From: Candidatus Uhrbacteria bacterium
Lineage (GTDB): Bacteria > Patescibacteriota > Patescibacteriia > 2-12-FULL-60-25
Direction of reading: 5' to 3'
Length of the DNA: 13,715 nt
Assembly (NCBI GenBank): GCA_016866635.1
Contig: VGLT01000009.1
Span: 1-13,715, forward strand
Part shown: piece after piece, positions 1 through 6,840 of the stretch
How positions within the stretch are numbered: the stretch's first letter is position 1
Layout: every line of letters starts with the position of its first letter
The notes under the pieces: model-generated
The model's database searches: none
Told to the model about the DNA's origin: nothing
Seen by the model: the letters and a program-made list of their open reading frames with translations, nothing else
Translations under genes and position numbers: made by a program

Positions 1-2
1 CA

Positions 3-1232
3 GAACAGGTCATGGAAATGTCGCGAGCCAGTGGCGACGCGTATCGCACGCTTGAACGCATGACCCAGCACGGTCTGCGCGTCATCGGAGTTGCCACGGG
101 GAGTGGCTCGTCACTTGATACGGTTTCATCCTGGACATTTTTAGGTCTTGTTGGTTTAAAAGATGAACCGCGTGAGCAGGCCAAAGAAAGCGTGGCCTGG
201 TGCCAGGCACAAGGGATTCAAGTTCTTATGGTAACCGGCGATCATCCGGAGACAGCGTTTGCGATTGGGAAAGAATTAGGGATCGCGCATCGTCATGCCG
301 AGGTGGTGACGGGTCAGGAATTAGATATGCTGACAGATACCGAGCTTACCACGCGACTCTTACATGCTCGCATCTTTGCGCGCATCAATCCGTTGCATAA
401 AAAACGCATTGTCGAGCTTCTTCAACGCCAAGGAAAACGCGTAGCTGTGACTGGGGATGGGGTGAATGATGCCCCCGCACTTCAATCGGCCGACATCGGG
501 ATTGCGATGGGGAAGAGTGGAACCGATGTTGCGCGGGCCGCGGCCGATCTGATTTTAACCGATGATCATTTTGCTACGATCGTCCTAGCTATTCAGGAAG
601 CGCGTGCTGTCATGGCGCGCATACGCAAGGTTATTTTGTATTTATTTTCGACCAACGCGGCAGAGATCGTGGTTGTTGGTATGATTCTTGTTTTGGGTTT
701 ACCGATCCCACTCCTGCCCGTACAGATCCTTTGGCTCAATATTTTGACGGACGTTTCTCTTGTGGTTGCCCTTGCGCTTGAGCCGCATCGTGAATCATCT
801 CGTCGACATTCTCGATCGATTCTTGATGGAAAATCCTTGATCCGTATGAGTCTTATGGCCGGGGTGATGGCACTCACGACTTTTCTCGCCTATGGTTTTG
901 GATTACAAAAAGGCCAGGTCGCATACCTCCAATCTCTCACCCTCCTTGTTCTCGCCAGCGCTCAATGGTGGAATGCTTGGAACTGTCGCAGTGAAACCAC
1001 GTCGGTTTTCCGTCTACCGTTTTTTGGAAATAGATTGTTGCTTGGGATGACCTTGCTCACGATCGCCTTGCAACTTTCGGCACACTATTTTGCCCCTCTC
1101 TCACGACTTCTCGGCACCGTGCCTTTGACGGCGGGGGAGTGGTTTGCCATGTTGGCCTTGTCGAGTTTGGTTTTATGGGTGGAGGAAGCGCGTAAATGGT
1201 ATGCGCGTCGCCAATCCGCGATCTTGGCGTGA
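3..1232 (+). CDS. P2-type cation-transporting ATPase, C-terminal part (5' truncated by window)
   Basis: This is the 3' part of a P-type ATPase that pumps cations across the cytoplasmic membrane using an aspartyl-phosphate intermediate. The frame is open to the left edge, so the DKTG phosphorylation site and N-terminal membrane helices lie outside. Visible are the P-domain motif VTGDHPE (about residue 75 from the first ATG at 12) and the hinge motif GDGVNDAP (about 147). A run of C-terminal membrane helices follows. In M5/M6 the pattern STNAAE and LNILTD keeps the Asn, Glu, Thr and Asp positions of the SERCA-type Ca2+ site II (family knowledge). The Glu of SERCA M8 (E908) seems to be Gln in AQWWNAWN (my alignment). 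A calcium or related cation pump of the P2 group is therefore likely, but the ion is not certain. The last 148 bases overlap the end of trmD on the other strand. Confidence 0.93.
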   Translation, partial: EQVMEMSRASGDAYRTLERMTQHGLRVIGVATGSGSSLDTVSSWTFLGLVGLKDEPREQAKESVAWCQAQGIQVLMVTGDHPETAFAIGKELGIAHRHAEVVTGQELDMLTDTELTTRLLHARIFARINPLHKKRIVELLQRQGKRVAVTGDGVNDAPALQSADIGIAMGKSGTDVARAAADLILTDDHFATIVLAIQEARAVMARIRKVILYLFSTNAAEIVVVGMILVLGLPIPLLPVQILWLNILTDVSLVVALALEPHRESSRRHSRSILDGKSLIRMSLMAGVMALTTFLAYGFGLQKGQVAYLQSLTLLVLASAQWWNAWNCRSETTSVFRLPFFGNRLLLGMTLLTIALQLSAHYFAPLSRLLGTVPLTAGEWFAMLALSSLVLWVEEARKWYARRQSAILA

Positions 1233-1852
1233 TTCCCTGATAATAAAACGGCGGGAACCTTCCACTTTTTATATACTTCCGGCCGCGTGTACTGCGGATA
1301 TTCCAGCACCCCTTCTTCATCATGCGATTCGTTAGCGAGCGATTCTTCTTTTCCAAGCACACCCGGTCGCAGACGTGCGATCGCATCTGTCATGACGAGC
1401 GCCGCAAGTTCGCCTCCAGTCATCACATAATTTCCAATCGATAGCTCCTCGTCCGCAAGATGCTGAGCAACTCGTTCGTCGACCCCTTCATACCGTCCGC
1501 ACAAAAATATCAGTCGATCGTACTTTGCAAGTCGCTTTGCGTCAGACTGCGTGAATGTTTTTCCCTTCGCGCTCGTCAAAATCACCCGTGTTTTTCTGTT
1601 TTTCTGTTTTACCGATTTTATGGCCTTAAGCGCTTTGTCAAATGGCTCAATTTTCATCAACATCCCCGGCCCACCCCCAAACGGTTTATCATCAACGGTC
1701 TGGTGCCGATCGCTCGTCCATGTGCGAAGATTGTGTGCGTGAAGGTCGAGCAATTTCTTTTTCTGCCCACGACCAAGAATGGAGCCGTTCAAGTAAGGCT
1801 CTACCATTTCAGGGAAAATGGTCAAAATATCGACGCGCAGAGGTTTTTTCAT
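1085..1852 (-). CDS. trmD: tRNA (guanine(37)-N1)-methyltransferase TrmD
   Basis: TrmD transfers a methyl group from S-adenosylmethionine to G37, next to the anticodon, in tRNAs for Pro, some Leu and Arg, which prevents +1 frameshifting. The 255-residue product has the family landmarks: the N-terminal RVDILTIFPEM, FGGGPGM at 58-64, the trefoil-knot cofactor loops CGRYEGVDERV (118-128) and SIGNYVMTGGELAA (138-151), then RLRPGVLG, EYPQYTRPEV and LLSGNHAKIADWR. The position of the catalytic Asp (D169 in E. coli, IEDSF) appears to be Glu here, in NESH (about 175). This is a conservative change and rests on my alignment. After residue 216 the tail has no resemblance to the usual C-terminal helices and is encoded entirely antisense to the ATPase gene. 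The ATG at 1850-1852 has no clear Shine-Dalgarno site. In many bacteria trmD sits in an rpsP-khpA-rimM-trmD cluster; khpA lies about 2.3 kb upstream here on the same strand. Confidence 0.96.
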   Translation of the reverse strand: MKKPLRVDILTIFPEMVEPYLNGSILGRGQKKKLLDLHAHNLRTWTSDRHQTVDDKPFGGGPGMLMKIEPFDKALKAIKSVKQKNRKTRVILTSAKGKTFTQSDAKRLAKYDRLIFLCGRYEGVDERVAQHLADEELSIGNYVMTGGELAALVMTDAIARLRPGVLGKEESLANESHDEEGVLEYPQYTRPEVYKKWKVPAVLLSGNHAKIADWRRAYHLRASSTHKTKLDKANMANHSPAVKGTVPRSRERGAK

Positions 1853-1857
1853 AGTGA

Positions 1858-1886
1858 TTGACGAAATGATTTTTTCTTGGTATATT
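1858..1886 (+). promoter_or_regulatory. Strong sigma70-type promoter of candidate small RNA
   Basis: TTGACG (1858-1863), a 17-base spacer and TATATT (1881-1886) match the -35/-10 consensus closely, giving a predicted start near 1893. No open reading frame follows on this strand; a terminator hairpin does. A weaker minus-strand candidate for trmD (TTGATC at 1906-1901, 16 bases, TATACC at 1884-1879) overlaps it, so the two could compete. Confidence 0.6.
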
Positions 1887-1892
1887 TTTTAT

Positions 1893-1947
1893 GATCGCAA
1901 GATCAAGAATTCTAGAGCTTGGGGGCTCCCTTCGGGGAGTCCCTTTT
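1893..1947 (+). ncRNA. Candidate small structured RNA, about 55 nt
   Basis: The segment begins about 7 bases after a near-consensus promoter and ends in a terminator-like hairpin. Two stems with stable tetraloops are visible. The first is TGATC-GCAA-GATCA (1892-1905), a 5-bp stem capped by a GNRA loop. The second (1922-1943) is a 9-bp stem with one G-U pair and a UUCG loop, followed by TTTT. No start codon with a Shine-Dalgarno site lies inside. It is transcribed divergently from trmD and toward the 3' end of the NYN gene. I do not recognise it as a known RNA family. It could instead be a decayed remnant, or a terminator and a promoter that happen to be close. Confidence 0.45.
1922..1947 (+). 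terminator. Intrinsic terminator with UUCG tetraloop
   Basis: GGGG-CTCCC pairs with GGGAG-TCCC around a TTCG loop, and TTTT follows on the + strand. The minus-strand side has no T tract, so it does not serve the minus-strand NYN gene well. No + strand protein gene ends here, which points to a short transcript started just upstream. Confidence 0.6.
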
Positions 1948-1952
1948 GCGTA

Positions 1953-2693
1953 TCATGACATCTCTTTTTTCCAGCAAATGAAGTTCTTGATTTTTTGAAT
2001 ATCAAAAATCATGAGTCCGCTCGGTTGTAGCGCGTTTAATTCCGACGAAACGCGACGGGCCGTAGCAAATAAAATAACGTTTTTTTTATCAGCGAGAAGC
2101 TGGCGCACTGGTTCCGCAAAATCGCTATCCCCGCTCCAGAGAATAAATGTATCTACCCCATTTCTGTCACGGTCAATCACCATATCTCGTCCAATTTCGA
2201 CATCAAAGTTGCATTTGCGATCCTCGATGAAGTATTGCCCAGCCGCATTCATCTGACGGAGTTTTTCATTGAGGTATTCAATGGTGGCAATATCAAGTTT
2301 ACGAAGCAAAGCGGCACGAATAAATTGATTGAGAAGGATGGGTGATTGCGGATGAATGCTTGTTGTATCAATTGATATTTTCATGATCTTGACTGGTTTG
2401 GTCCGAACTTCAAATCTCCATTCATGAAGATCTTTTATGAATTTTTCAGACACGGAGTCTCCTGCAAGGGTTCCTGTATAGATTTTAGCACTGCGAAAAT
2501 TTTCAAATGAATCAAAAAATTGTTTTAGTCTTCGATAATCAATATGCCATCCAAGTTTATTTGCCCAGGGCCGTACGTTTGCGTGATCGATATAAACGTT
2601 GATGTTTCCTAAAAAGAGAGACTCTAATTGATCGATTGTCTTTTGTGTTTTTTTAGCAATGTGTGAAATGTTATCGGTAAGCGGTCGGAACAT
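1953..2693 (-). CDS. NYN-domain (PIN-like, LabA/DUF88 type) putative ribonuclease
   Basis: The product (246 residues from the ATG at 2691-2693) has the NYN fold landmarks: NVYIDHANV with Asp36 near the N-terminus, an acidic pair in FDVEIGRD (Asp164, Asp170) and LWSGDSDF (Asp189, Asp191). These acidic residues bind the metal in NYN/PIN-type nucleases, so RNA cleavage is the family expectation; the substrate is unknown. A longer reading from 2777 exists, but its upstream Met at 2732 lies inside a promoter-like pair (ATGACA, 17 bases, TTTAAT at 2709-2704) that would start transcription about 4 bases before the chosen ATG. No Shine-Dalgarno site is seen, in line with leaderless translation. The gene is 100 bases upstream of trmD on the same strand but probably not cotranscribed tightly, given the promoter signals in that gap. 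Confidence 0.85.
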   Translation of the reverse strand: MFRPLTDNISHIAKKTQKTIDQLESLFLGNINVYIDHANVRPWANKLGWHIDYRRLKQFFDSFENFRSAKIYTGTLAGDSVSEKFIKDLHEWRFEVRTKPVKIMKISIDTTSIHPQSPILLNQFIRAALLRKLDIATIEYLNEKLRQMNAAGQYFIEDRKCNFDVEIGRDMVIDRDRNGVDTFILWSGDSDFAEPVRQLLADKKNVILFATARRVSSELNALQPSGLMIFDIQKIKNFICWKKEMS

Positions 2694-2703
2694 AGGCAGG
2701 ATA

Positions 2704-2732
2704 ATTAAAGCATGAAAATAAAAGAATGTCAT
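2704..2732 (-). promoter_or_regulatory. Predicted promoter of the NYN gene
   Basis: On the minus strand ATGACA (2732-2727), a 17-base spacer and TTTAAT (2709-2704) place the transcript start near 2697, only about 4 bases before the ATG at 2693. This supports that start and a nearly leaderless mRNA. Confidence 0.4.
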
Positions 2733-2903
2733 TATTTCGCTGATCTTAGCGAAATTGAATGGTTCAGATCTAGACAAAAGTGGAAAAACCTGCTTAAATA
2801 CTGCATTCTGGGTGTGAAGGGGAGAGGACGTTCATTGGACAACATCATCACAACAATCCCAGCCGCTGAGACGGTGAGGGAAAAAGGAAAGTCGAGGGAG
2901 CCG

Positions 2904-4052
2904 ATGAAAAAGAGAATGTCGTTCGTGGTGGCCAGCCTGCTGGCCGTGGTGTCGTGCCTCGTTTCGCGCCCGGTGCGGGCGGAGACGGTCGCGGAGATCC
3001 TCAAGCGCCAGGAGCAGCACGCGCGTGTCGATCGTGAGAAGATCCCGCTCTATGCGGTCAGCGTCGAGACGCTCATGTCCGGCCGTTCGCTGCCCGGCAT
3101 GCCGCCGGAGCTCCTCAAGCGTGCGCGAGAAGGTCACACTGACGCCAAGGTGGGCGAATCGCTGGTGAGCATCAAGCGGCGGGGTGGGTTCGTCAGGTTC
3201 TCCATCCGCGCGCAAGCGGTGTTCAACGATGGCTGGTCTATGGTGTTGGGAGAGGTCGACCCCATCGAGGAGATCCTCAACAGGATGTACATCGTGCAAT
3301 CCTGGGGGGTCGTTTTCGCCAAAGTGGGAAAGGGCAAGACGCCCTACCTGCCCCACGAGAAGTCGTGCGGCGCTCTCTACTTCGTGCGCCAGGGCGAAGA
3401 TCCGGATGTCGCTCGCAAGGTGTGCGAACGCTTCCATCTGTCGGGTGGCTACGGATTCACCGAGGAAGAAGCGTACTTCGCCGGTCTCAACACCTTCCTG
3501 ATTTCCCTCATCGCCAATCACGGGACGCAGGGTGTGGTTGCACGGGCCACCATCGAGAAGGTGATGAATGACCGCATCGCCCGCATCCAGAAGGTCATCG
3601 AGGGAGTCAAGGAGAACTCCGGGTACATCACGTACAACTTCTCGACGGACGTGTACGAGGTCAAGCAGGGACATCTGGTCGGCGTGACCGCATATAGCGA
3701 GTACGGCATGGGGGTCAAGCCGGGAGGCAACCTCAAGATCTTCGTGGATCTCTACACTCGGGACGTCTCTGCGCTCGAGCTCGAACTGGTCTATGCCGAT
3801 GGCGCGGGCCTCCAGCAGACGGCTCTGGGCAACATGAGCAAGGTGTCTCTCACGCGCGCTCACTTCTACGATTCATCGGATGGAGTGAGCGCCCACCACA
3901 AAGCGCAGATCGCTCTTCCCATGAACCTGAAACCCGGGAAGATCGTGGTCATGGCGAGCGCTGTGGATCGGGAGGGTAAGCTCCTGATGCGTCAAGTAAA
4001 GGTCGGCTCGATCGAATACGCCAAGGCTGACCCCGACCCCAAGAAGAAGTGA
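2904..4052 (+). CDS. Secreted protein of unknown function, GC-rich guest gene
   Basis: I do not recognise this 382-residue protein. The start at 2904 is chosen because a Shine-Dalgarno stretch (GAGGGAG, 2894-2900) precedes it and a classical signal peptide follows: KKR, a hydrophobic core, then RPVRA with cleavage after residue 26. Cys18 in VVSC is a weak lipobox alternative. The mature part has an N-terminal helical region, two cysteines (155 and 174) that could form a disulfide, and a C-terminal half rich in beta-type segments (for example NLKIFVDLY and KIVVMASAVDREGK) that may be an Ig-like sandwich; this is inference only. The C-terminus is DPDPKKK. Base composition is unlike the neighbours: 43 of 60 bases are G or C at 3061-3120, against 28 of 60 in xerC at 8761-8820, and Lys is almost always AAG. 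It is a single gene on the opposite strand to both flanks, with its own terminator, lying between khpA and the NYN/trmD genes. Confidence 0.85.
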   Translation: MKKRMSFVVASLLAVVSCLVSRPVRAETVAEILKRQEQHARVDREKIPLYAVSVETLMSGRSLPGMPPELLKRAREGHTDAKVGESLVSIKRRGGFVRFSIRAQAVFNDGWSMVLGEVDPIEEILNRMYIVQSWGVVFAKVGKGKTPYLPHEKSCGALYFVRQGEDPDVARKVCERFHLSGGYGFTEEEAYFAGLNTFLISLIANHGTQGVVARATIEKVMNDRIARIQKVIEGVKENSGYITYNFSTDVYEVKQGHLVGVTAYSEYGMGVKPGGNLKIFVDLYTRDVSALELELVYADGAGLQQTALGNMSKVSLTRAHFYDSSDGVSAHHKAQIALPMNLKPGKIVVMASAVDREGKLLMRQVKVGSIEYAKADPDPKKK

Positions 4053-4069
4053 TGATGTAGGCACTACTG

Positions 4070-4115
4070 CAAGACCCACCGGCGAAAGCTGCTCGGTGGG
4101 TCTTGTCAGTTTTAT
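4070..4115 (+). terminator. Intrinsic terminator of the GC-rich secreted protein gene
   Basis: A perfect 12-bp stem (4070-4081 with 4094-4105, core AGACCCACCG/CGGTGGGTCT) begins 18 bases after the stop codon. Its loop holds an inner GC-GAAA-GC turn. TTGTCAGTTTTAT follows on the + strand. The minus side lacks a T tract, so it does not serve khpA. Confidence 0.85.
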
Positions 4116-4123
4116 CTATTATT

Positions 4124-4477
4124 TTATATCCCCAAATCGTTCAAATCCGCATCCGTGACCAATCCAGCGTCGCCGTGTTTTTGCGTTGGAGCTTGGCTTG
4201 CTTTGCGCTCCTGGTGCTCTCGACGAGCGCCTTCTGGTTCAAAGATTTTCATGTTGACGCGGGCGTTGGCTTTGGCGCCGACGATTTTGAGCAAAATGCG
4301 GAGGGCGCGGGCGGTTTGTCCTTCGCGGCCGATCACATAGCCCATGTCTTCTGGGTTGATGTGGAGGGTCAAGAGGACACCGCGTTCATCCACGGTGCGC
4401 TCGACTTTAACGTCTTCCGGGTGGTTGACGATCGCCTTAACGACGTATTCAATAAATAATTGGTCCTGTTCTGCCAT
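4124..4477 (-). CDS. khpA: KH-domain RNA-binding protein KhpA (YlqC family)
   Basis: A 117-residue protein of the small single-KH family that binds RNA, often with KhpB, and affects cell division and small-RNA biology in other bacteria. The N-terminal half matches the family: FIEYVVKAIVNHPEDVKV, then the GxxG loop in MGYVIGREGQTARALR (45-60) and LLKIVGAKA. Typical members end near residue 80. Here a charged tail of about 35 residues follows (EGARREHQERKASQ and onward), unlikely to be structured. The family normally sits between rpsP and rimM-trmD. Here neither rpsP nor rimM is adjacent; the upstream neighbour is a glycosyltransferase 107 bases away. A candidate promoter (TTGTCA at 4523-4518, 18 bases, CATAAA at 4499-4494) would give a leader of about 10 bases. 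Confidence 0.88.
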   Translation of the reverse strand: MAEQDQLFIEYVVKAIVNHPEDVKVERTVDERGVLLTLHINPEDMGYVIGREGQTARALRILLKIVGAKANARVNMKIFEPEGARREHQERKASQAPTQKHGDAGLVTDADLNDLGI

Positions 4478-4532
4478 ATCGGCTTAGACGTCCTTTATGC
4501 CTATTCGGTAAAAGGACTGACAAGGGTGAAAA

Positions 4533-4547
4533 ATCCCTGAATGGGAT
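4533..4547 (-). terminator. Weak terminator candidate after the polysaccharide operon
   Basis: On the minus strand ATCCC-ATTCA-GGGAT is followed by TTTTC. The stem is only 5 bp, so termination would be partial at best. It lies between the last glycosyltransferase gene and khpA, just upstream of the khpA promoter candidate. Confidence 0.3.
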
Positions 4548-4584
4548 ATACATAGAATAGCAAAAAATTGAGAAAAAATCAAGT

Positions 4585-5652
4585 TTAGCTTTTTTCTAGC
4601 TGTTTTAACGCTTCTTTGATCGTGAGTGCGGTCGCTGACCATCGGCCGATGGAGGTGAACGTTTTGTGCCTGCCTGGATCGCGTAAGATCAGTTTGAGGG
4701 CCTCAGTCCAAAGATGTGGTTTTGATGGTGGAGCAAACACCGTGCCATCGGGGGCGGTTTCGGGCAGAGCGCTCGCGGTCGATGCAATGCAGGGAGTCCC
4801 AAACTGAGCCGCTTCATGCAATGGCAATCCAAAACCCTCATACCAGCTCGGATACAGGATCGCTTGTGCGTGATTCATCAGGGATTGGAGACCGAGGTCG
4901 CGGGGGTGCTCGAGGTGTATTGAGTATGGTGTATTGAGTATTGAAGCAGGTTTTTTGCCGATAACAACAATGACAACGTCTTTAAACTCTGGGTCCTGTC
5001 GCAATCGCTCCACCGCATGAATCGCGCACACGACATTCTTTCGTGGATCACCGGCACCCATACACAGAACAAATCGCTTGTTGATCAAAAATGGTGGAGG
5101 ATCGAGTGTCGCGACCACGCGTTCAATGCCTAGGGGGAGAAGCATGATCCGTTCAGCCGGAATGGCGAACCGTTCGATCAAATCGCGTTTTGTCCTTTCT
5201 GACACAGCAAAGAGCACGGATGCGCGCTTCATCAGGCGTTCTGCGTGAACCGCCTTATGCCATAGGCGAGATTTGATCGTGAACCAGCGCGGTTCAATCA
5301 AAAAAGAGAGATCGTGCACGATGAGCGCGTAAGGGATGGTTGGCATGCCAATAAACCCGATGTTAGGTAGCAGTAAAACATCCGCCTGTTCTCTCTGAAA
5401 CCAACGCGTGAGGGAAAGAGCATTGATGGTCGTTCCAGCTCCCCACAGTTTGTTTGGTAAAAAAATATGCTGATGTTGAACACGCGGTGGAAGAGAAAAT
5501 GGAAGAGAGGGTTTTTTGATTCCACTCGTGATCACCTCAAAAGAGGTTTCGGGCATAACCTGAAACAAGAGAGGGAGGAAATGGCGTGCAACCCGTGGCA
5601 CGCCCCCTGCATAGACATCAATGAGCGGTCTGCCATCAACCAAGATCTTCAT
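4585..5652 (-). CDS. Glycosyltransferase, GT4 family (distal gene of polysaccharide operon)
   Basis: A 355-residue retaining glycosyltransferase with GT-B fold, expected to add a sugar from a nucleotide donor to a lipid-linked glycan at the inner face of the membrane. The N-terminal acceptor domain starts MKILVDGRPL with the glycine-bearing AGGVPRVAR loop. The donor domain begins near LCMGAGDPRKN (197-206), and the family E-x7-E motif is in SWYEGFGLPLHEAAQFGTP (Glu272, Glu280), followed by SALPETA. The donor sugar cannot be read from the sequence. Its ATG overlaps the TGA of the preceding transferase gene by four bases (ATGA, 5649-5652), so translation is probably coupled. Confidence 0.9.
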   Translation of the reverse strand: MKILVDGRPLIDVYAGGVPRVARHFLPLLFQVMPETSFEVITSGIKKPSLPFSLPPRVQHQHIFLPNKLWGAGTTINALSLTRWFQREQADVLLLPNIGFIGMPTIPYALIVHDLSFLIEPRWFTIKSRLWHKAVHAERLMKRASVLFAVSERTKRDLIERFAIPAERIMLLPLGIERVVATLDPPPFLINKRFVLCMGAGDPRKNVVCAIHAVERLRQDPEFKDVVIVVIGKKPASILNTPYSIHLEHPRDLGLQSLMNHAQAILYPSWYEGFGLPLHEAAQFGTPCIASTASALPETAPDGTVFAPPSKPHLWTEALKLILRDPGRHKTFTSIGRWSATALTIKEALKQLEKS

Positions 5653-6821
5653 AGGAAGGAATTGCTCAACAAAGGAGATTGGATGGGGGTTCGTTCTATC
5701 TGGAATGGAGAGTAGAGACGTGCGGCCATGAAACGTGTCTGCATCGCATCGTCGATAAAGGTTTTTATTTGAGTTTTAAAGCGTGTTTTAGAAAATTGTT
5801 CCGCGTGTTCGCGAATGCGCTGTGGCGTATAGCGGCTCGGATCAAAGCGTAAAACAATGTTTGCAATATCTTCCCAGCACTGCACCTCAAACTGTTCTCC
5901 TGTCACACCTGGAATCACTGTTTCCGTTGCTCCTCCTTGGCGATACGCGATGACTGGCCGGCCGGCCGCCATGGCTTCTACCGCGCTAATGCCAAAATCT
6001 TCCATTTGCGGATACAGATATCCAATCGCGTTTTGATACAACTCGATTTTTGTTCCTTCATCGATGTGGCCAAGGAATTCGGTCTTTGGACCAGCCAGGC
6101 GACGCAGTGTTCGCTCCTCCGGTCCCTCTCCATAAATTTTAAGCGGTAGATGTAATTTGGAAAAAGCCTTTACCACAAGGTCAAAGCGTTTGTAGGAAAC
6201 AAGACGTCCGCCAGCAAGCCAATACGTTCCGCGCTTCGTTGAAAGGGGAATGGTTTCTACATCAACGGGGGGATGGATGACGACAGAGGGGCGCTGATAG
6301 TAACGTTTGATCCGAGCTTGAGAGGTCGCGCTATTGGTTATATACAGATCAGGACGTTCGGCGGCGACATGATCCCATTGTCGTAAATGATGGAGATAAA
6401 AAGGCAAAATGGATTTGACAAAGCGTGAATGTTTTAATCCCTGTACATAGTCGTTTCGATCGTGCCAGAGAAATCGTGTTGGTGTGTGGCAATAACAGAT
6501 ATGGAGAGTTTGAGGCGGACAAATCACGCCTTTGGCAAAACTCGAGGACGAAGAAATCACCACGTCATATCCATGAAAATCAAATTGTTCCACAGCCTGC
6601 GCCATAAAGGGGAGATACCACTCATAGTGCCGTGGAGCGAGCGGGAAATCATTTAAACGAGACGTCTGAATGGGAAGTTGTTTGAACCGCGCATGAGCAC
6701 GTTCGCGGTTATGGAGCAGGGTAAAAATGGGTGCGTGCGGAAACAATTCATGCAAGGCAAGTAACACGCGTTCTGCACCCCCGTCTTGAATCAAATAGTC
6801 ATGGACAAACGCTACTTTCAT
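5649..6821 (-). CDS. Glycosyltransferase, GT4 family, WbaZ-like
   Basis: A 390-residue GT-B glycosyltransferase. The N-terminus MKVAFVHDYLIQDGGAERVL, the serine run VISSSSSFAKG (88-98), CYCHTPTRFLWHDRNDY (109-125) and HPPVD (183-187) are the pattern of GT4 enzymes annotated as WbaZ-type mannosyltransferases. The donor-binding part contains AGGRLVSYKRFDL (203-215), YGEGPE (230-235) and the E-x7-E motif in MEDFGISAVEAMAAGRP (Glu274, Glu282). Mannose as donor is only a family-level guess. The start lies 19 bases after the stop of the WbaP-like gene, with AAGG about 10 bases before the ATG, so it is internal to the operon. The last 20 residues or so are less conserved. Confidence 0.9.
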   Translation of the reverse strand: MKVAFVHDYLIQDGGAERVLLALHELFPHAPIFTLLHNRERAHARFKQLPIQTSRLNDFPLAPRHYEWYLPFMAQAVEQFDFHGYDVVISSSSSFAKGVICPPQTLHICYCHTPTRFLWHDRNDYVQGLKHSRFVKSILPFYLHHLRQWDHVAAERPDLYITNSATSQARIKRYYQRPSVVIHPPVDVETIPLSTKRGTYWLAGGRLVSYKRFDLVVKAFSKLHLPLKIYGEGPEERTLRRLAGPKTEFLGHIDEGTKIELYQNAIGYLYPQMEDFGISAVEAMAAGRPVIAYRQGGATETVIPGVTGEQFEVQCWEDIANIVLRFDPSRYTPQRIREHAEQFSKTRFKTQIKTFIDDAMQTRFMAARLYSPFQIERTPIQSPLLSNSFL

Positions 6822-6840
6822 CCAGCGACCTTAGCAGAAA

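Noticed and set aside
2869..2890. GTGAGGGA near the guest gene start, and another at about 5408, as further copies of the tRNA-interrupting element
   Set aside because: The match is only eight bases and no palindrome follows; chance is enough.
2712..2903. N-terminal extension of the GC-rich secreted protein
   Set aside because: The extra 64 residues have no signal character, cross the composition border, and lack a Shine-Dalgarno site; the internal Met at 2904 has both a Shine-Dalgarno site and a signal peptide.
2832..3863. 343-codon open frame on the minus strand
   Set aside because: It is antisense to the GC-rich secreted-protein gene, which has a signal peptide, Shine-Dalgarno site and terminator. 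Long antisense frames are expected opposite GC-rich coding sequence; its protein is low-complexity in His, Arg, Asp and Leu.
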